Assembly (NCBI GenBank): GCA_022825675.1
Contig: JAJDWK010000046.1
Span: 154,263-218,262 of the forward strand
Source: Anaerolineae bacterium
GTDB lineage: Bacteria; Chloroflexota; Anaerolineae; Aggregatilineales; Phototrophicaceae
Reading direction: 5' to 3'
Length of the DNA: 64,000 bases
Positions within the stretch are counted from its first letter, which is position 1; each line of letters begins with the position of its first letter. The notes under the pieces were generated by a model. The model saw nothing but the letters and a program-made list of their open reading frames with translations. It did not search any database and was not told where the DNA came from. Position numbers and translations under genes: made by a program. Positions 38,655 to 48,766 of the stretch are shown here, in pieces.

Positions 38655-38760
38655 GGTTTCGATTAAGTTCAATCTGCCGCCTGCGCAGCAAGCGCGACAG
38701 AGCATGGCTCAGCCGCGCATGGGGAATCCGCCGGTTGCCGGCTAGACCGAGGCATTATTG

Positions 38761-39663
38761 ATGACAACACCGAAATCGGCTGCGCACGCGGGCTTATCTC
38801 GTCGGCAATTTTTAGGCTTGGGTGCCGGGCTGGCAAGCGCCGCGCTTGCGAGCGCCGCCCTGCCCGGGCTGGCGCATTCTGGCTCAGGCATCAAGTCTTC
38901 CGTGCCCGATAGCGCCCAAGTCATCACCCACATCAACACCGGCGAGCGCCAGGTCTGCCTCACCTTTGACGATCTCTGGAGCGAATACTTCACGCTGAAA
39001 ATTGGGCGCGCCTTTTTTGAGCGGGGCATCCGCCTCACGCTCTTCCCCATTGGCATCGCTGTGCAGAACAACCTCAACCGCCCGAACCAAGGCTATGCGG
39101 ATCTATACCCGCGCCTGCGCGATATGGGGCATGAATTTGGCAGCCATTTGTTCACGCATCGCCCGATTCATGGCTTCAGCGTTGAACAGCTGATAGCGGA
39201 AGAATTGGAACCCTCGCTTGATGTCATGCGCCAGGCGCTCGGGCGAGAGTTTCGCCCAGTCGGCATCCGCCCGCCATACGGCATCGTCACTGAGGAAATG
39301 AAACAAGTCGCTGAACAATATGGCTACCCGCTGATATTATGGGGTATGGATTCGCAAGACGCCATCTGCACGAAGCAGCAATGCGACGAGCAATGCATCC
39401 CGGAAGCGGAAGCGCAAGCGGATGTGCTGCTGCGCTACCAGGAGGGGGATGTTCCCGACCTGTGCTTCCAGGAAAATTGCGAAGAACGCTGTGTCGATAC
39501 CATCATCAGCAATTATGAAACTTATCTGAGACCTGGCGCGATTATCCTGCATCACGCCCTAAAGACCTCGTATTTGGCAATTCCGCGCGTGATGAAGCTG
39601 CTGCGCAACTGGAACATGCAGCCGCTGCCGCTCTCGAGCTTTCTTGGAAATCGCTCCCTGTAA
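38761..39663 (+). CDS. Tat-exported polysaccharide deacetylase with a six-cysteine insert
   Basis: 300 residues. A twin-arginine signal (SRRQFLGLGAG, residues 13-23) points to folded export. NodB-type deacetylase: catalytic TFDD (Asp70, Asp71), metal His129 and His133 in SHLFTH, and RPPYG near 170. A Cys-rich insert follows (residues 203-244) with two equal units, each C-x4-C-x3-C: Cys203, 208, 212 and Cys235, 240, 244. The catalytic Asp-His-His set is complete, so it likely removes acetyl groups from a surface polysaccharide or peptidoglycan. TTG at 38758 is an alternative start. Confidence 0.85.
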   Translation: MTTPKSAAHAGLSRRQFLGLGAGLASAALASAALPGLAHSGSGIKSSVPDSAQVITHINTGERQVCLTFDDLWSEYFTLKIGRAFFERGIRLTLFPIGIAVQNNLNRPNQGYADLYPRLRDMGHEFGSHLFTHRPIHGFSVEQLIAEELEPSLDVMRQALGREFRPVGIRPPYGIVTEEMKQVAEQYGYPLILWGMDSQDAICTKQQCDEQCIPEAEAQADVLLRYQEGDVPDLCFQENCEERCVDTIISNYETYLRPGAIILHHALKTSYLAIPRVMKLLRNWNMQPLPLSSFLGNRSL

Positions 39664-39688
39664 GCGGCTGCGGGCTGCCCATAGCCGC
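39664..39688 (+). terminator. Hairpin after the deacetylase gene
   Basis: GCGGCT (39664-39669) pairs with AGCCGC (39683-39688), with an inner GGG/CCC. No T-run follows, so termination is uncertain. The following bases up to 39782 hold no gene. Confidence 0.3.
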
Positions 39689-39781
39689 TGCCGAGATGAT
39701 TCAGCATTCAAAAATCGCGCCCGGCATACTAAGCTATTGCCATAAAGAAGCATCGCCCGGCGCAGAGTAAAGGAGCGTGAC

Positions 39782-40789
39782 ATGAGCATTCGCGTTGGCA
39801 TCAACGGTTTTGGACGGATCGGCCGCCAAGTGCTGAAAGCGATCCGCGAATATTATCCTGAAGAAATTGATGTGGTCGCCTTTAATGACTTGGGCGATCT
39901 GGATACGATGGCGCATCTTTTCCGTTACGATTCGAATTATGGCGTCTATCCCGGCACGGTCGAGGTGGCGGAAGGCGCGCTGATTGTCGATGGCGATTCG
40001 CTGCTGGCGCTGTCCGAGCGCGACCCCGCCCAACTGCCCTGGGGGGATTTGGGCGTCGATATCGTTGTTGAAAGCACGGGCATCTTCCGCGACAAGGCGA
40101 GCGCCTCCAAACACATCAGCGCGGGCGCCAAGAAGGTGATTATCTCCGCCCCCGCCAAAGGGGAAGACATCACCATCGTTCTCGGCGTCAACCAGGATGG
40201 CTATGACGCGGCAAATCATCACATTCTGTCCAATGCCTCTTGCACCACCAATTGCCTGGCACCGGCGGCAAAGGTGGTCAACGATGCTTTTGGCATCCAG
40301 CAGGGCTTCATGACCACCATTCACAGCTATACCAATGACCAGTCGATACTGGACCTGCCGCATTCGGATTTGCGCCGCGCCCGCGCCGCCGCGGTCAACA
40401 TGATCCCCACCAGCACCGGCGCTGCCAAAGCGGTCGCGCTGGTTGTGCCCGAATTACAAGGCAAGTTTGATGGCATGGCGGTGCGTGTGCCCACGCCCAC
40501 CGGCTCCCTGGTTGATTTTGTCGCATCGGTAGACAATCCGCCCAGCAAAGAAGGTTTGATCGAAGCCTTTGAAGAAGCCGCCGCTGGTCCGATGCGCGGT
40601 TACCTCGATGTCTCGCATGAGCCGCTGGTTTTGTCGGATTATGTTGGCAATCCCCATTCCAGCATCATCGACGCGCTTGCCAGCGATGTCGCCGGCAACC
40701 TCGTGAAGGTCATCACCTGGTATGACAACGAGTGGGGCTATTCCTGCCGCACTGCCGACTTGTGCAAATTTGTGGGCGATCGGCTCTAG
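39782..40789 (+). CDS. gap: Glyceraldehyde-3-phosphate dehydrogenase (type I)
   Basis: 335 residues. NAD-binding [11 protein letters not shown] at 6-16, catalytic Cys154 in [20 protein letters not shown], and [11 protein letters not shown] near the end. First gene of the gap-pgk-tpiA glycolysis cluster; pgk starts 69 bases later. Good ribosome-binding site (AAGGAG). Bases 39689-39781 carry no other feature that I can see. Confidence 0.97.
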   Translation: MSIRVGINGFGRIGRQVLKAIREYYPEEIDVVAFNDLGDLDTMAHLFRYDSNYGVYPGTVEVAEGALIVDGDSLLALSERDPAQLPWGDLGVDIVVESTGIFRDKASASKHISAGAKKVIISAPAKGEDITIVLGVNQDGYDAANHHILSNASCTTNCLAPAAKVVNDAFGIQQGFMTTIHSYTNDQSILDLPHSDLRRARAAAVNMIPTSTGAAKAVALVVPELQGKFDGMAVRVPTPTGSLVDFVASVDNPPSKEGLIEAFEEAAAGPMRGYLDVSHEPLVLSDYVGNPHSSIIDALASDVAGNLVKVITWYDNEWGYSCRTADLCKFVGDRL

Positions 40790-40858
40790 CGCCGCTCGGG
40801 AGGCTGCTCCAGGCGGAGGCGCTGCCCTCGCCTTTTGTACCAGCCATAAGGGGCGAGC

Positions 40859-42046
40859 ATGACAAAAATGACGATACGCGATGTCGATATGCGCGGCAAG
40901 AAGGTGCTCCTGCGCGTCGACTTCAATGTGCCGCTGTCAGCTGCCGGCATCAGCGACGATACCAGGATCCGCGCGGCTTTGCCGACACTAAAGCATATTT
41001 TGGCATCTGATGCCGAAGCGCTGATACTGATGTCGCACCTTGGACGCCCGAAAGGCAAAGAGGTCCCGGCGCTTTCGCTGGCGCCAGTTGCCCCGGCGCT
41101 GTCGGAGCTGTTAGGCGTCGCTGTCCACTTCGCGCCTGATTGCATTGGACCAGCGGCCGCCAGCGCCATCAGCGCTTTAGCCCGCGGCGGCATTGTTCTG
41201 CTGGAGAATACCCGTTTCCACGCGGGCGAGACCAAAAATGAGCCCGCTTTCGCGGCGCAATTGGCGCAGCATGGCGATGTCTTTGTCAACGATGCTTTTG
41301 GCGCGGCGCACCGCGCCCACGCTTCCAATGTCGGCGTCGCTTCGCATTTGCCAGCTTTCGCCGGGCTGCTGCTGGAAAAAGAGTTGGAAAACCTGGAAAC
41401 AGCGTTGGAAAGCCCGCGCCGTCCCTTCATCGCGATCCTGGGCGGGGCAAAAGTCTCGGGCAAAATTGATGTTATTGACGCGCTGCTGGGCAAGGTTGAT
41501 GCGCTGCTCATCGGCGGCGGCATGGCGAATACATTCTTCGCCGCCCAGGGGCGGGGTATGGCGGATTCGCTTGTCGAATGGGATGCGGTCGCTGTCGCCC
41601 GCGAGCTGCTGGCAGCCGCCGGCGGCAAAATCCGCCTGCCAAGCGACCAGCGCATCGCCGCCGCTTTTGACGATGCTGCCGAGAGCCGCGTGATTGCCGC
41701 CAGCGACGATCTGCCCGCCGGCTGGCAATCGCTTGATATCGGTCCCGCCACTGTCGCCGCTTATGCCGATGCTATTCAAGGCGCAAAAACTATCGTGTGG
41801 AATGGTCCTATGGGCGTGTTTGAATTCCCCAACTTCGCCCGCGGGACGAGTGGGCTGGCGCGTGCCTTGGCGGCGGAGACCGAAAATGGCGCTACCACCA
41901 TCATCGGCGGCGGCGATTCGGCAGCGGCGGTAGAAAAAGCGGGCTTGTCGCAGAAGATGTCCCACATATCCACTGGCGGCGGTGCCAGCCTCGAACTGCT
42001 GGAAGGCAAAACCCTGCCGGGCATCGCGGCGCTCAACGACCGCTAG
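40859..42046 (+). CDS. pgk: Phosphoglycerate kinase
   Basis: 395 residues. RVDFNVPL near 20 (substrate binding), [56 protein letters not shown] and [13 protein letters not shown]: all of the usual PGK signatures are present. Second gene in the glycolysis operon. Confidence 0.97.
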   Translation: MTKMTIRDVDMRGKKVLLRVDFNVPLSAAGISDDTRIRAALPTLKHILASDAEALILMSHLGRPKGKEVPALSLAPVAPALSELLGVAVHFAPDCIGPAAASAISALARGGIVLLENTRFHAGETKNEPAFAAQLAQHGDVFVNDAFGAAHRAHASNVGVASHLPAFAGLLLEKELENLETALESPRRPFIAILGGAKVSGKIDVIDALLGKVDALLIGGGMANTFFAAQGRGMADSLVEWDAVAVARELLAAAGGKIRLPSDQRIAAAFDDAAESRVIAASDDLPAGWQSLDIGPATVAAYADAIQGAKTIVWNGPMGVFEFPNFARGTSGLARALAAETENGATTIIGGGDSAAAVEKAGLSQKMSHISTGGGASLELLEGKTLPGIAALNDR

Positions 42047-42104
42047 CGCAAAAGCGCGCATTCTTGCTACACTACCTATTCAAAGTTTAGGCGGAGGAGC
42101 AAGC

Positions 42105-42875
42105 ATGGCAAGAATTCCCATCATCGCTGGCAACTGGAAAATGCACAAAAGCCTTGGCGAATCCCGAAAATTCGTCCGGGCTTTGCTGCCGCTGGTGCAG
42201 GATTTCGCAAGTGTCGAGCGGGTAGTCGCGCCGAGTTTCCTGGCGCTTACAGCCGTGGCTGATGCCCTGCGCGGCTCGCCATTAAAAGTTGCGGCGCAAG
42301 ACGGCCACTGGGAGGCGTCCGGCGCCTATACCTCGCAAGTGTCAGTCGCGATGCTCGCGCCGTATGTGCAGTATGTCATCATCGGGCATTCCGAGCGCCG
42401 CGCCTACTTGAACGAAACGGACGCGAATGTCAACCGCAAAGCCAAGGCGATACTGGCGCAGGGGCGGGCGCCGATTATCGCGGTGGGCGAAAGCCTGGAG
42501 CAGAACGAAGCCGGCGAAACTGTCAGCTTCGTGCGCGCGCAAGTGCAGGCAGCGCTTGACGGCATTTCCGCCGCTGATATGGCAAATGTCGTGATTGCCT
42601 ATGAGCCGATTTGGGCAATCGGCACTGGCAGAAGCGCCAGCGGCGCTGACGCCGATGCGATTATCAAAGCCGCCATCCGCGATACTGTGGCGGCGCTTTA
42701 CAATTCTGAGGTTTCTGATGCGCTGCGCATCCAATATGGTGGCAGCGTCAAGCCGGGCAACATGCAGGAGTTTATGTCGCAGCCCAATATTGATGGCGCA
42801 TTGGTCGGCGGCGCTTCCCTCGCTGTTGCTGATTTTGCCGCTTTGATAGAAATTGCCGCGCGGGTGAAGGGATAA
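42105..42875 (+). CDS. tpiA: Triosephosphate isomerase
   Basis: 256 residues from the ATG at 42105, preceded by GGCGGAGGAGC (strong site). Substrate binding Asn10 and Lys12 in AGNWKMHKS, catalytic His in IGHSERR, catalytic Glu in AYEPIWAIGTG, and YGGSVKPGN. Earlier ATG codons in frame lie inside pgk and are not used. Third glycolysis gene. A membrane-protein gene starts within a few bases of its stop. Confidence 0.97.
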   Translation: MARIPIIAGNWKMHKSLGESRKFVRALLPLVQDFASVERVVAPSFLALTAVADALRGSPLKVAAQDGHWEASGAYTSQVSVAMLAPYVQYVIIGHSERRAYLNETDANVNRKAKAILAQGRAPIIAVGESLEQNEAGETVSFVRAQVQAALDGISAADMANVVIAYEPIWAIGTGRSASGADADAIIKAAIRDTVAALYNSEVSDALRIQYGGSVKPGNMQEFMSQPNIDGALVGGASLAVADFAALIEIAARVKG

Positions 42876-42879
42876 GGCG

Positions 42880-44340
42880 CTGCGGGAACTGGATTTTCTG
42901 GCAAGTCTGGCGCTTCTCTGGCTGCTGCTCTATCTCTTCCGCCGCAGCGGGCGCTGGCTGCATCAGCACCTGTTCAAAGTCGGCTGGCTGCTCTCGGGCG
43001 ATTTCCAAATCACGACTGTGGTCTATTACATCTTGTTCCTGCCCGGCATCATGCTCTACGAGCTGAGCCTGTGGCTGGCGGCTGGCATCTTAAAAGTGCG
43101 CGCCGAGCGGGCGATTGCCTTCCCCGAAGAGCAAGCCATCGGCGAGCTGCGCCTGACATTTGTTAAGCTCTCCCCCACTGCCGGCGCTGTCAAGCGCAGT
43201 CTCATCACGCTCGCGCCAGTCCTGACGGGCGCGCTCGCTTTATGGGCGATAGCGACGCAAATCTTTGACTGGCGCGCCATCTTGGACTACGCCGCGGCGG
43301 GCACAGTGGACGGCTTCGCGCAGGCGCTGGCATCGCTGACAGCCACGGCGGACTTTTGGCTCTGGCTCTATTTGGCATTTGTCATCGCCAACACCATGTT
43401 GCCTTCCCCGCCAACAAGCTGGAGCCGCTGGCGGAAAGGCGTCTTGCTCTGCCTGCTGACGCTGCTAGCGCTAGTGATCTGGAGCCTGGGTGGCACCATC
43501 AACAGCGCTATCAGCCTGGCGATAGAGTCCCTGTGGGCGAATATCACCATCCTCACGCTGCAAATCACCGCTTTGAATATCGCGGTGATACTGGCGCTGG
43601 GGCTGCTCGAAAGCCTGATTGAGCATGTCTCGGGCAGGAGCGCCACTTTCCGCGATGGCAAGATGATTACCGCAACTGGGGCGGAAGCGCCGGCATCCCG
43701 CCAGCAGCCAAGCGCGCCCGCCAGCGCCCAGCCGCCAGCAGCTACTGCCGGGCGAATGCCGAAATCGATATATGCTTTCAAGCTGCCGATACCGGGACCG
43801 CCAGGGCGCGAACCAGTGAGCCGGCACGCGGTGTCCGTGGTGCATGTGGCGCGCGCCAAGCCGGAGCCGAGTATCCCGCCGCCACAGCCCAAGCCGGAGC
43901 CAGCGCTTAAGCGCGCAGCGCCAGAAAAACCGGCGGCGCTGCCAAGCCCGGCCGCGCCGCGCCCAAGCGGCTATGAACTCGGCGCTGGGCATGGCGCTCC
44001 TTTCAGCCGACCCTTTTCGCAAAGCGCTGGCAGCCCCGAGCCTATCCCCGAGAGCGAAGACATGGCGGCGGGCGCTGAGCCCTTCGCCCGCCCCTTTGCG
44101 CCGCCGGCGGGCGAATCAAGCGAGCGGCATCAGCAGAGTGACGGGGGAGTCAAGCCCGCGCCAAAACCGCGCCGGAGCCGGACGCGCCCTGTTCCCAAGC
44201 CTTCCCAGCGGGAGGCGAAGGCTAGCCCTGAGCAAGCCGCCGAGGACAGCGCCGAACTCCGCTATGAGCCGCTGGAGGACGAGCCTTATCTTGACGAAGA
44301 AGGCGATGACGAAGACGAGACTTTTGCCGACGCGCCCTAA
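42880..44340 (+). CDS. Membrane protein with a long disordered acidic tail; possible CTG start
   Basis: The frame is open from 42868, just after an in-frame stop at 42865-42867. The first standard start is the GTG at 43018, but the 46 codons before it read LRELDFLASLALLWLLLYLFRR, then a polar stretch and GWLLSGDFQITTV: clear coding with a membrane helix. The only near-cognate start in a suitable place is the CTG at 42880, four bases after the tpiA stop, with AAGG nearby. From there the protein has 486 residues, with about six membrane helices in the first 240. The C-terminal 200 residues are Pro/Ala-rich and end in a strongly acidic stretch (DEPYLDEEGDDEDET). No family recognised. The annotation could start at 43018 instead. 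Confidence 0.7.
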   Translation: MRELDFLASLALLWLLLYLFRRSGRWLHQHLFKVGWLLSGDFQITTVVYYILFLPGIMLYELSLWLAAGILKVRAERAIAFPEEQAIGELRLTFVKLSPTAGAVKRSLITLAPVLTGALALWAIATQIFDWRAILDYAAAGTVDGFAQALASLTATADFWLWLYLAFVIANTMLPSPPTSWSRWRKGVLLCLLTLLALVIWSLGGTINSAISLAIESLWANITILTLQITALNIAVILALGLLESLIEHVSGRSATFRDGKMITATGAEAPASRQQPSAPASAQPPAATAGRMPKSIYAFKLPIPGPPGREPVSRHAVSVVHVARAKPEPSIPPPQPKPEPALKRAAPEKPAALPSPAAPRPSGYELGAGHGAPFSRPFSQSAGSPEPIPESEDMAAGAEPFARPFAPPAGESSERHQQSDGGVKPAPKPRRSRTRPVPKPSQREAKASPEQAAEDSAELRYEPLEDEPYLDEEGDDEDETFADAP

Positions 44341-45383
44341 TCTTCTTTTAAGCCGGAGAAGCGCCCGACGGCGGCGAAGCCGATGCTGATGCAAGTGAGC
44401 ATAACGGCAAAGGCGATGAACTTAAACATGCGGTCGGTGGTTACCAGCGTTACAAAGCCGAAAAAGGCGCAGACCGCATAATAAGCGAGCGCGATCTGCC
44501 GCGGCGAAAACATGCCCGAATCCAGCAGGCGAAAATGCAGATGCCCGCGATCGCCGCGGAAGGGGTTGTTGCCGTGCCGCAAGCGGTTGACCATTTGCCA
44601 GCCCAAATCCATCAGCGGCAAGCCCATGACCAGCAGGATGGTCGCCATCTTTGCGCCGCCAATAATGCTGAGCGCGCCCAGAATATAACCGAGGAACCAG
44701 GCGCTGCCGCCCATGTATACGCGAGCTGGATAAAAATTGTAGACGAGAAAACCAAGCAGCGCGCCCATCAGGGACAGCGGCAGCAGGCTCACGCTGGTTT
44801 GTGGCGGGCTTTGACGCAGGGCGCTGTTGAGGAAAAGCACGGCGCAGGCGATTAAGGCGACGCCCGCCGCCAAGCCGTCAGAGCCATCCAGCAGGTTGAC
44901 GGTATTCATCATCAGCACCAGCCAGAACATCGTCAGCGCCACCGTTACCACTGGCGACCAGGGGTCGGTTTGCGCGCCGGTGAAGGGATTGTTGAAGAAT
45001 TCGATGAAGATTTGGAATGCAATCGCAATTGCCGATGCCGCCGCCTGCCCCAAAAAAATTTGCATATAGTTGAGGTCGAAGAGGTCATCAATCACGCCCA
45101 GCAGCCAGATTACCAGCCCGCCGAGTATCAAGCCGTTAAGGCGCAGGAATTCTTTTGCGTCTCCCCGTTCAATCGGCAGCAGCTGGGCGATGAGCAGCCC
45201 CGCCATAAATCCCACAAGAATCGCCAAACCGCCCAATTTTGGCATCGCGATGGGTTCTTGCCGCCGTCCGCCCGGCACGGTGGTGATGCCGAAGCGAAAA
45301 CTCAAGAAACGGGCGAGCGGCACCACCAGCAGCGCGGACGCCAGCGCCGCGTTAAAGACAATAACGAAGGCGAATTCGGTCAC
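44337..45383 (-). CDS. WecA/MraY-like undecaprenyl-phosphate sugar-1-phosphate transferase
   Basis: 348 residues, about ten membrane helices. The DD motif is in LLGVIDDLFDL, the DGSDG loop in MNTVNLLDGSDGLAAG, and the C-terminal H-motif in DRGHLHFRLLD. ARVYMGGSAWFLG is also typical. Attaches a sugar-1-phosphate to the lipid carrier, most likely GlcNAc-1-phosphate for a surface glycan; the MraY signature for UDP-MurNAc-pentapeptide is not clear. Two bases separate it from upp, so both form one operon. Ends 4 bases into the convergent membrane-protein gene. Confidence 0.87.
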   Translation of the reverse strand: MTEFAFVIVFNAALASALLVVPLARFLSFRFGITTVPGGRRQEPIAMPKLGGLAILVGFMAGLLIAQLLPIERGDAKEFLRLNGLILGGLVIWLLGVIDDLFDLNYMQIFLGQAAASAIAIAFQIFIEFFNNPFTGAQTDPWSPVVTVALTMFWLVLMMNTVNLLDGSDGLAAGVALIACAVLFLNSALRQSPPQTSVSLLPLSLMGALLGFLVYNFYPARVYMGGSAWFLGYILGALSIIGGAKMATILLVMGLPLMDLGWQMVNRLRHGNNPFRGDRGHLHFRLLDSGMFSPRQIALAYYAVCAFFGFVTLVTTDRMFKFIAFAVMLTCISIGFAAVGRFSGLKED

Positions 45384-45385
45384 GA

Positions 45386-46012
45386 TTAAGTCCCGAACAT
45401 GCGGTCGCCAGCATCGCCCAAGCCGGGCACGATGAAGCCAATTTCGTTGAGGCGCTCGTCCAGCTCCGCCACATGAATTGACACATCCGGGTGCGCGTTG
45501 GCGAGCGCTTCGACGCCTTCTGGCGCCGCCAGGATGCCGACAAATTTTATGCGCTGCGCGCCCCAGCGCTTCAGAATATCGACGGTGGCGATTGCCGAGC
45601 CGCCGGTGGCAAGCATCGGATCCAGCACCAGGCAGACTTGCACTGTCGGCGCGGCGGGCAATTTGTTGTAATACTCAACCGGGCGCAGGGTTTCTTCATC
45701 CCGATACAAACCGATATGCCACACTTGCACATTGGGCAGCAGCTCCTGGATGCCATCCACCAAGCCCAAGCCGGCACGCAAAATCGGCACCAAGCCAATC
45801 AGCTCGCTCGCCTCCCAGCCGGCGGCTTCGCCCATTGGCGTCGCCACTGTCGTCGGCGTCAAAGCGAGGTCTTGCGTCGCCTCATAACAGAGCAGCAGCG
45901 CCAGCTCCCGCGAGAGCTCGCGGAACTTCCGATGATCGGTGGCGCTGTCCCGCAGCAAGCTCAGCTTGTGTTTGACGAGAGGATGGGATGAGACCTGCAA
46001 TTTGGCGCTCAT
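45386..46012 (-). CDS. upp: Uracil phosphoribosyltransferase
   Basis: 208 residues from the ATG at 46012 with AGGAAAG upstream. Salvages uracil to [19 protein letters not shown] at the start, [14 protein letters not shown] (uracil side), [20 protein letters not shown] (PRPP loop), and [17 protein letters not shown] at the end. All UPRTase residues are in place. Together with tdk (49669) and pyrG it covers pyrimidine supply. First gene of the upp-wecA-like operon. Confidence 0.97.
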   Translation of the reverse strand: MSAKLQVSSHPLVKHKLSLLRDSATDHRKFRELSRELALLLCYEATQDLALTPTTVATPMGEAAGWEASELIGLVPILRAGLGLVDGIQELLPNVQVWHIGLYRDEETLRPVEYYNKLPAAPTVQVCLVLDPMLATGGSAIATVDILKRWGAQRIKFVGILAAPEGVEALANAHPDVSIHVAELDERLNEIGFIVPGLGDAGDRMFGT

Positions 46013-46054
46013 GGCGGCGCTTTCCTTTCTGCCCGTCTGCCCGCTTCCGCTGTT

Positions 46055-46083
46055 AGTGTACGGCGGCTGGCGGCTTCTGTAAA
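46055..46083 (-). promoter_or_regulatory. Promoter of the upp operon
   Basis: On the minus strand TTTACA (46083-46078), 17-base spacer, TACACT (46060-46055). Its -35 is only 7 bases from the -35 of the opposite ruvB promoter. Confidence 0.6.
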
Positions 46084-46090
46084 GCAAGCA

Positions 46091-46118
46091 TTGAAACCAC
46101 TAGGCGCTGGACTATACT
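46091..46118 (+). promoter_or_regulatory. Promoter of the ruvB-queA operon
   Basis: TTGAAA (46091-46096), 16-base spacer, TATACT (46113-46118). This places the transcription start near 46125 and argues that translation begins at the ATG at 46151 and not at the in-frame codons at 46091 or 46121. Confidence 0.65.
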
Positions 46119-46150
46119 GGATGCCAGCCGATGCCGATGGAGCCCTCGAT

Positions 46151-47191
46151 ATGGCGGAAGAACAGCGCGTAGTCAGTGGGAAGCCGCGGAAAAGCGACCG
46201 CGAGAATATCGCGCTGCGCCCCAGCCGCCTGGCGGAGATGCTGGGGCAAGACCGCGTGCGCGAGAACCTGAGCATACTCATCGAGGCGGCCGCCGCCCGC
46301 GGCGAGCCGATTGATCATGTGCTGTTTTATGGTCCGCCGGGGCTGGGCAAAACATCGCTTGCCTATGTAATCGCCAACGAAGTCGGCAGCAATATCCGCA
46401 TCACCGCAGGACCGGCAATCGAGCGCGCCGGCGACCTGGCGGCAATCCTCACGCATCTTAAGAAAGGTGACATCCTCTTCATTGATGAGGTGCACCGGCT
46501 GGGCAAAGCGGTTGAGGAGATTCTCTACCCGGCGATGGAAGATTTTGTGCTGGATATCATCATCGGCAAAGGACCCGCCGCCAAGACTTTGCGCCTGAAT
46601 CTGCCGCGCTTCACCGTCATCGGCGCTACCACCCGCTTGGCGCTGTTGGCGGCGCCATTGCGCGATCGTTTTGGCGCGCGCTTCCGGCTGGACTTTTATG
46701 AAGAAGCGGCGATGGAACGCATCATCCTGCGCGCCGCCGCCATGCTGGGGGCGGAAATCAGCGCCGAGGGCGCCAGCGAAATCGCCCGCCGCGCCCGCGG
46801 CACACCCCGCGTGGGCTTGCGGCTGCTGCGCCGCGTGCGTGATTATGCCGAGGCGCGCGCCGATGGCCTCATCACGCTGCCAGTCGCCGAAGATGCCCTG
46901 GCGCTGATGGAAATTGACGCGCTGGGTTTGGACGAAATCGACCGGCGCATCCTGAGCATCATCATCGAAAAATTCAGCGGCGGACCCGTGGGCTTGGAAA
47001 CTATCGCCGCCGCTATCAGCGAAGACAGCGCCACCATCATGGATGTATACGAGCCCTATCTGATTCAGCTGGGCTTCATCGACCGTACGCCGCGGGGGCG
47101 CGCCTGCACAAAACACGCCTACAAGCATTTGAATATCGCCTACCCTGAAGCGCCCGCCGGGGCGGATGAGGACCAGCGCCGCCTGATATGA
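46151..47191 (+). CDS. ruvB: Holliday junction helicase RuvB
   Basis: 346 residues. AAA+ motor of branch migration with Ruv[14 protein letters not shown] (Walker A), LFIDEVHRL (Walker B), [19 protein letters not shown] (sensor I and arginine finger region), [18 protein letters not shown], and the C-terminal winged helix with [12 protein letters not shown]. ruvA and ruvC are not in this window. The 4-base overlap with queA (ATGA) means translation coupling. Confidence 0.97.
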   Translation: MAEEQRVVSGKPRKSDRENIALRPSRLAEMLGQDRVRENLSILIEAAAARGEPIDHVLFYGPPGLGKTSLAYVIANEVGSNIRITAGPAIERAGDLAAILTHLKKGDILFIDEVHRLGKAVEEILYPAMEDFVLDIIIGKGPAAKTLRLNLPRFTVIGATTRLALLAAPLRDRFGARFRLDFYEEAAMERIILRAAAMLGAEISAEGASEIARRARGTPRVGLRLLRRVRDYAEARADGLITLPVAEDALALMEIDALGLDEIDRRILSIIIEKFSGGPVGLETIAAAISEDSATIMDVYEPYLIQLGFIDRTPRGRACTKHAYKHLNIAYPEAPAGADEDQRRLI

Positions 47192-48252
47192 ATCTCGCTG
47201 ATTTCGATTATGCGCTGCCACCAGGGCGCATCGCGCAGAAGCCGCTAGAGCCGCGTGACGCGGCAAAATTGCTGCGGCTGGGGCGGCATACGGGCGAAAT
47301 AACACACCATATTTTTTCTGATATTCTTCAAATGCTCGCGCCGGGCGATGTGCTGGTTGTAAACGATACGCGCGTCATCCCGGCGCGCCTCAAAGCAAAG
47401 AAAGCCAGCGGCGGCAAAGTAGAAATCCTCTTGCTGCGACAGCTTGACAGCCGGCGCTGGACGGCGCTGATAGGCGGCAGAAATATCAAAGTGGGCGCGC
47501 GGCTGCGCATTCCTGGCGCGGCGGCAGCTTGCACAGTCGTCGAGCGCCTGGAGAAATCTCAGCGCATAATCGCCTTCGACAACCCGATAGAAACGCTTCT
47601 TGGGCAGGTTGGCGCACTGCCGCTGCCGCCTTATATCCGCCACCGCCTGGCGGAGGGCGAGCGCTATCAGACGGTGTACAGCAAAGTCGATGGTTCCGCC
47701 GCGGCACCAACAGCGGGCTTGCACTTCACGCCGGCGCTGCTGACGGCGCTGCGGCAAAAGGGCGTACATATAGCGAGCTGCACCCTGCACATCGGGCTTG
47801 ATACTTTCCAGCCGGTCACGGCGCAGCGGCTGGAAGCGCACAAAATGCACAGCGAACGCGCCCGCTTGGACGCGAGCAGCGCCGCCAGCATCAACGCTGC
47901 CAAGGCGCGCGGCGGGCGCGTCATCGCCGTTGGCACGACTTCCGCGCGGGCGCTGGAAACGGCGGCGATCCTGCGCGCTGGCGGCGACCCCAACTGCCCC
48001 GCCAGCAGCGCGGAAAGTGAAGCCGCTGGCGCGGTCACGGCTTTTGATGCGGATACGGCGCTGTTCATCAAACCTGGCTACCGCTGGCGCGCAGTTGATG
48101 GCATCATCACCAATTTTCACCTGCCAAAATCAAGTTTGCTGATGATGATTAGCGCCTTCGCCGGGCGGGAAAAACTGCTGAACGCTTACGAAATCGCCAA
48201 GAATTGTGACTATCGCTTCTATTCCTTTGGCGACGCGATGTTCATCGTATGA
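47188..48252 (+). CDS. queA: tRNA preQ1(34) S-adenosylmethionine ribosyltransferase-isomerase QueA
   Basis: 354 residues. Converts preQ1 in tRNA to epoxyqueuosine using the ribosyl part of SAM. Signatures: [73 protein letters not shown] and the [18 protein letters not shown] block. Common neighbour of ruvB in bacteria. The next gene, rplU, has its own promoter. Confidence 0.96.
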   Translation: MNLADFDYALPPGRIAQKPLEPRDAAKLLRLGRHTGEITHHIFSDILQMLAPGDVLVVNDTRVIPARLKAKKASGGKVEILLLRQLDSRRWTALIGGRNIKVGARLRIPGAAAACTVVERLEKSQRIIAFDNPIETLLGQVGALPLPPYIRHRLAEGERYQTVYSKVDGSAAAPTAGLHFTPALLTALRQKGVHIASCTLHIGLDTFQPVTAQRLEAHKMHSERARLDASSAASINAAKARGGRVIAVGTTSARALETAAILRAGGDPNCPASSAESEAAGAVTAFDADTALFIKPGYRWRAVDGIITNFHLPKSSLLMMISAFAGREKLLNAYEIAKNCDYRFYSFGDAMFIV

Positions 48253-48282
48253 GCGGGGCGACCGCGGCGGTCAAATTAAGGC

Positions 48283-48312
48283 TTGACTGTAGCGAAGAGC
48301 CGCCTCTACAAT
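48283..48312 (+). promoter_or_regulatory. Promoter of the rplU-rpmA operon
   Basis: TTGACT (48283-48288), 18-base spacer, TACAAT (48307-48312). A leader of about 110 bases follows before rplU. It contains CCAAT near 48351 and ATTGG near 48412, which could pair over a long distance, but I cannot show a known L21 leader structure. Confidence 0.6.
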
Positions 48313-48428
48313 AGCGTCTGCCTTGTGATGAGCGCAGGGCGTAGCTTGTGATGCCAATTTTCCCCGTGTATTGAGCGCAGAGGCGCATCGATAGCGGAGA
48401 ATAGAAGCGAAGATTGGGGTGGAATACG

Positions 48429-48740
48429 ATGTATGCAATTATCCGCAGCGGCGGAAAGCAATATCGGGCGGAAGTTGGCGCGACGATTGATGTCGACCGC
48501 CTGCCGCATGAAGTTGGTGCCAGCGTCGATATTGACGATGTGCTCCTGGTATCAAACGCAGAAGAATGCCATATCGGGCAGCCGCTTGTTGAGGGCGCGC
48601 GCGTAAGCGCGACGGTAGTGGAGCAATTCCGCGGTAAGAAGATCATCGTGTACAAATATCGCCAGCGCACGAATTATCGGCGCAAAAAAGGGCATCGGCA
48701 GCATTATACGCGGCTGCGCATTGATGGCATCACTATCTAG
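48429..48740 (+). CDS. rplU: 50S ribosomal protein L21
   Basis: 103 residues, family length, from the ATG at 48429 ([17 protein letters not shown], the standard start). [21 protein letters not shown] near the C-terminus matches the 23S rRNA-binding end. Earlier in-frame GTG at 48414 is not used by the family. Followed by rpmA in the usual order. Confidence 0.98.
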   Translation: MYAIIRSGGKQYRAEVGATIDVDRLPHEVGASVDIDDVLLVSNAEECHIGQPLVEGARVSATVVEQFRGKKIIVYKYRQRTNYRRKKGHRQHYTRLRIDGITI

Positions 48741-48766
48741 GGCGGCTTTGGCAGGAGGCAAATACA

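Noticed and set aside
48313..48428. Known L21-type ribosomal leader
   Set aside because: Only one short long-range pairing could be found by eye; not enough to call a structure.
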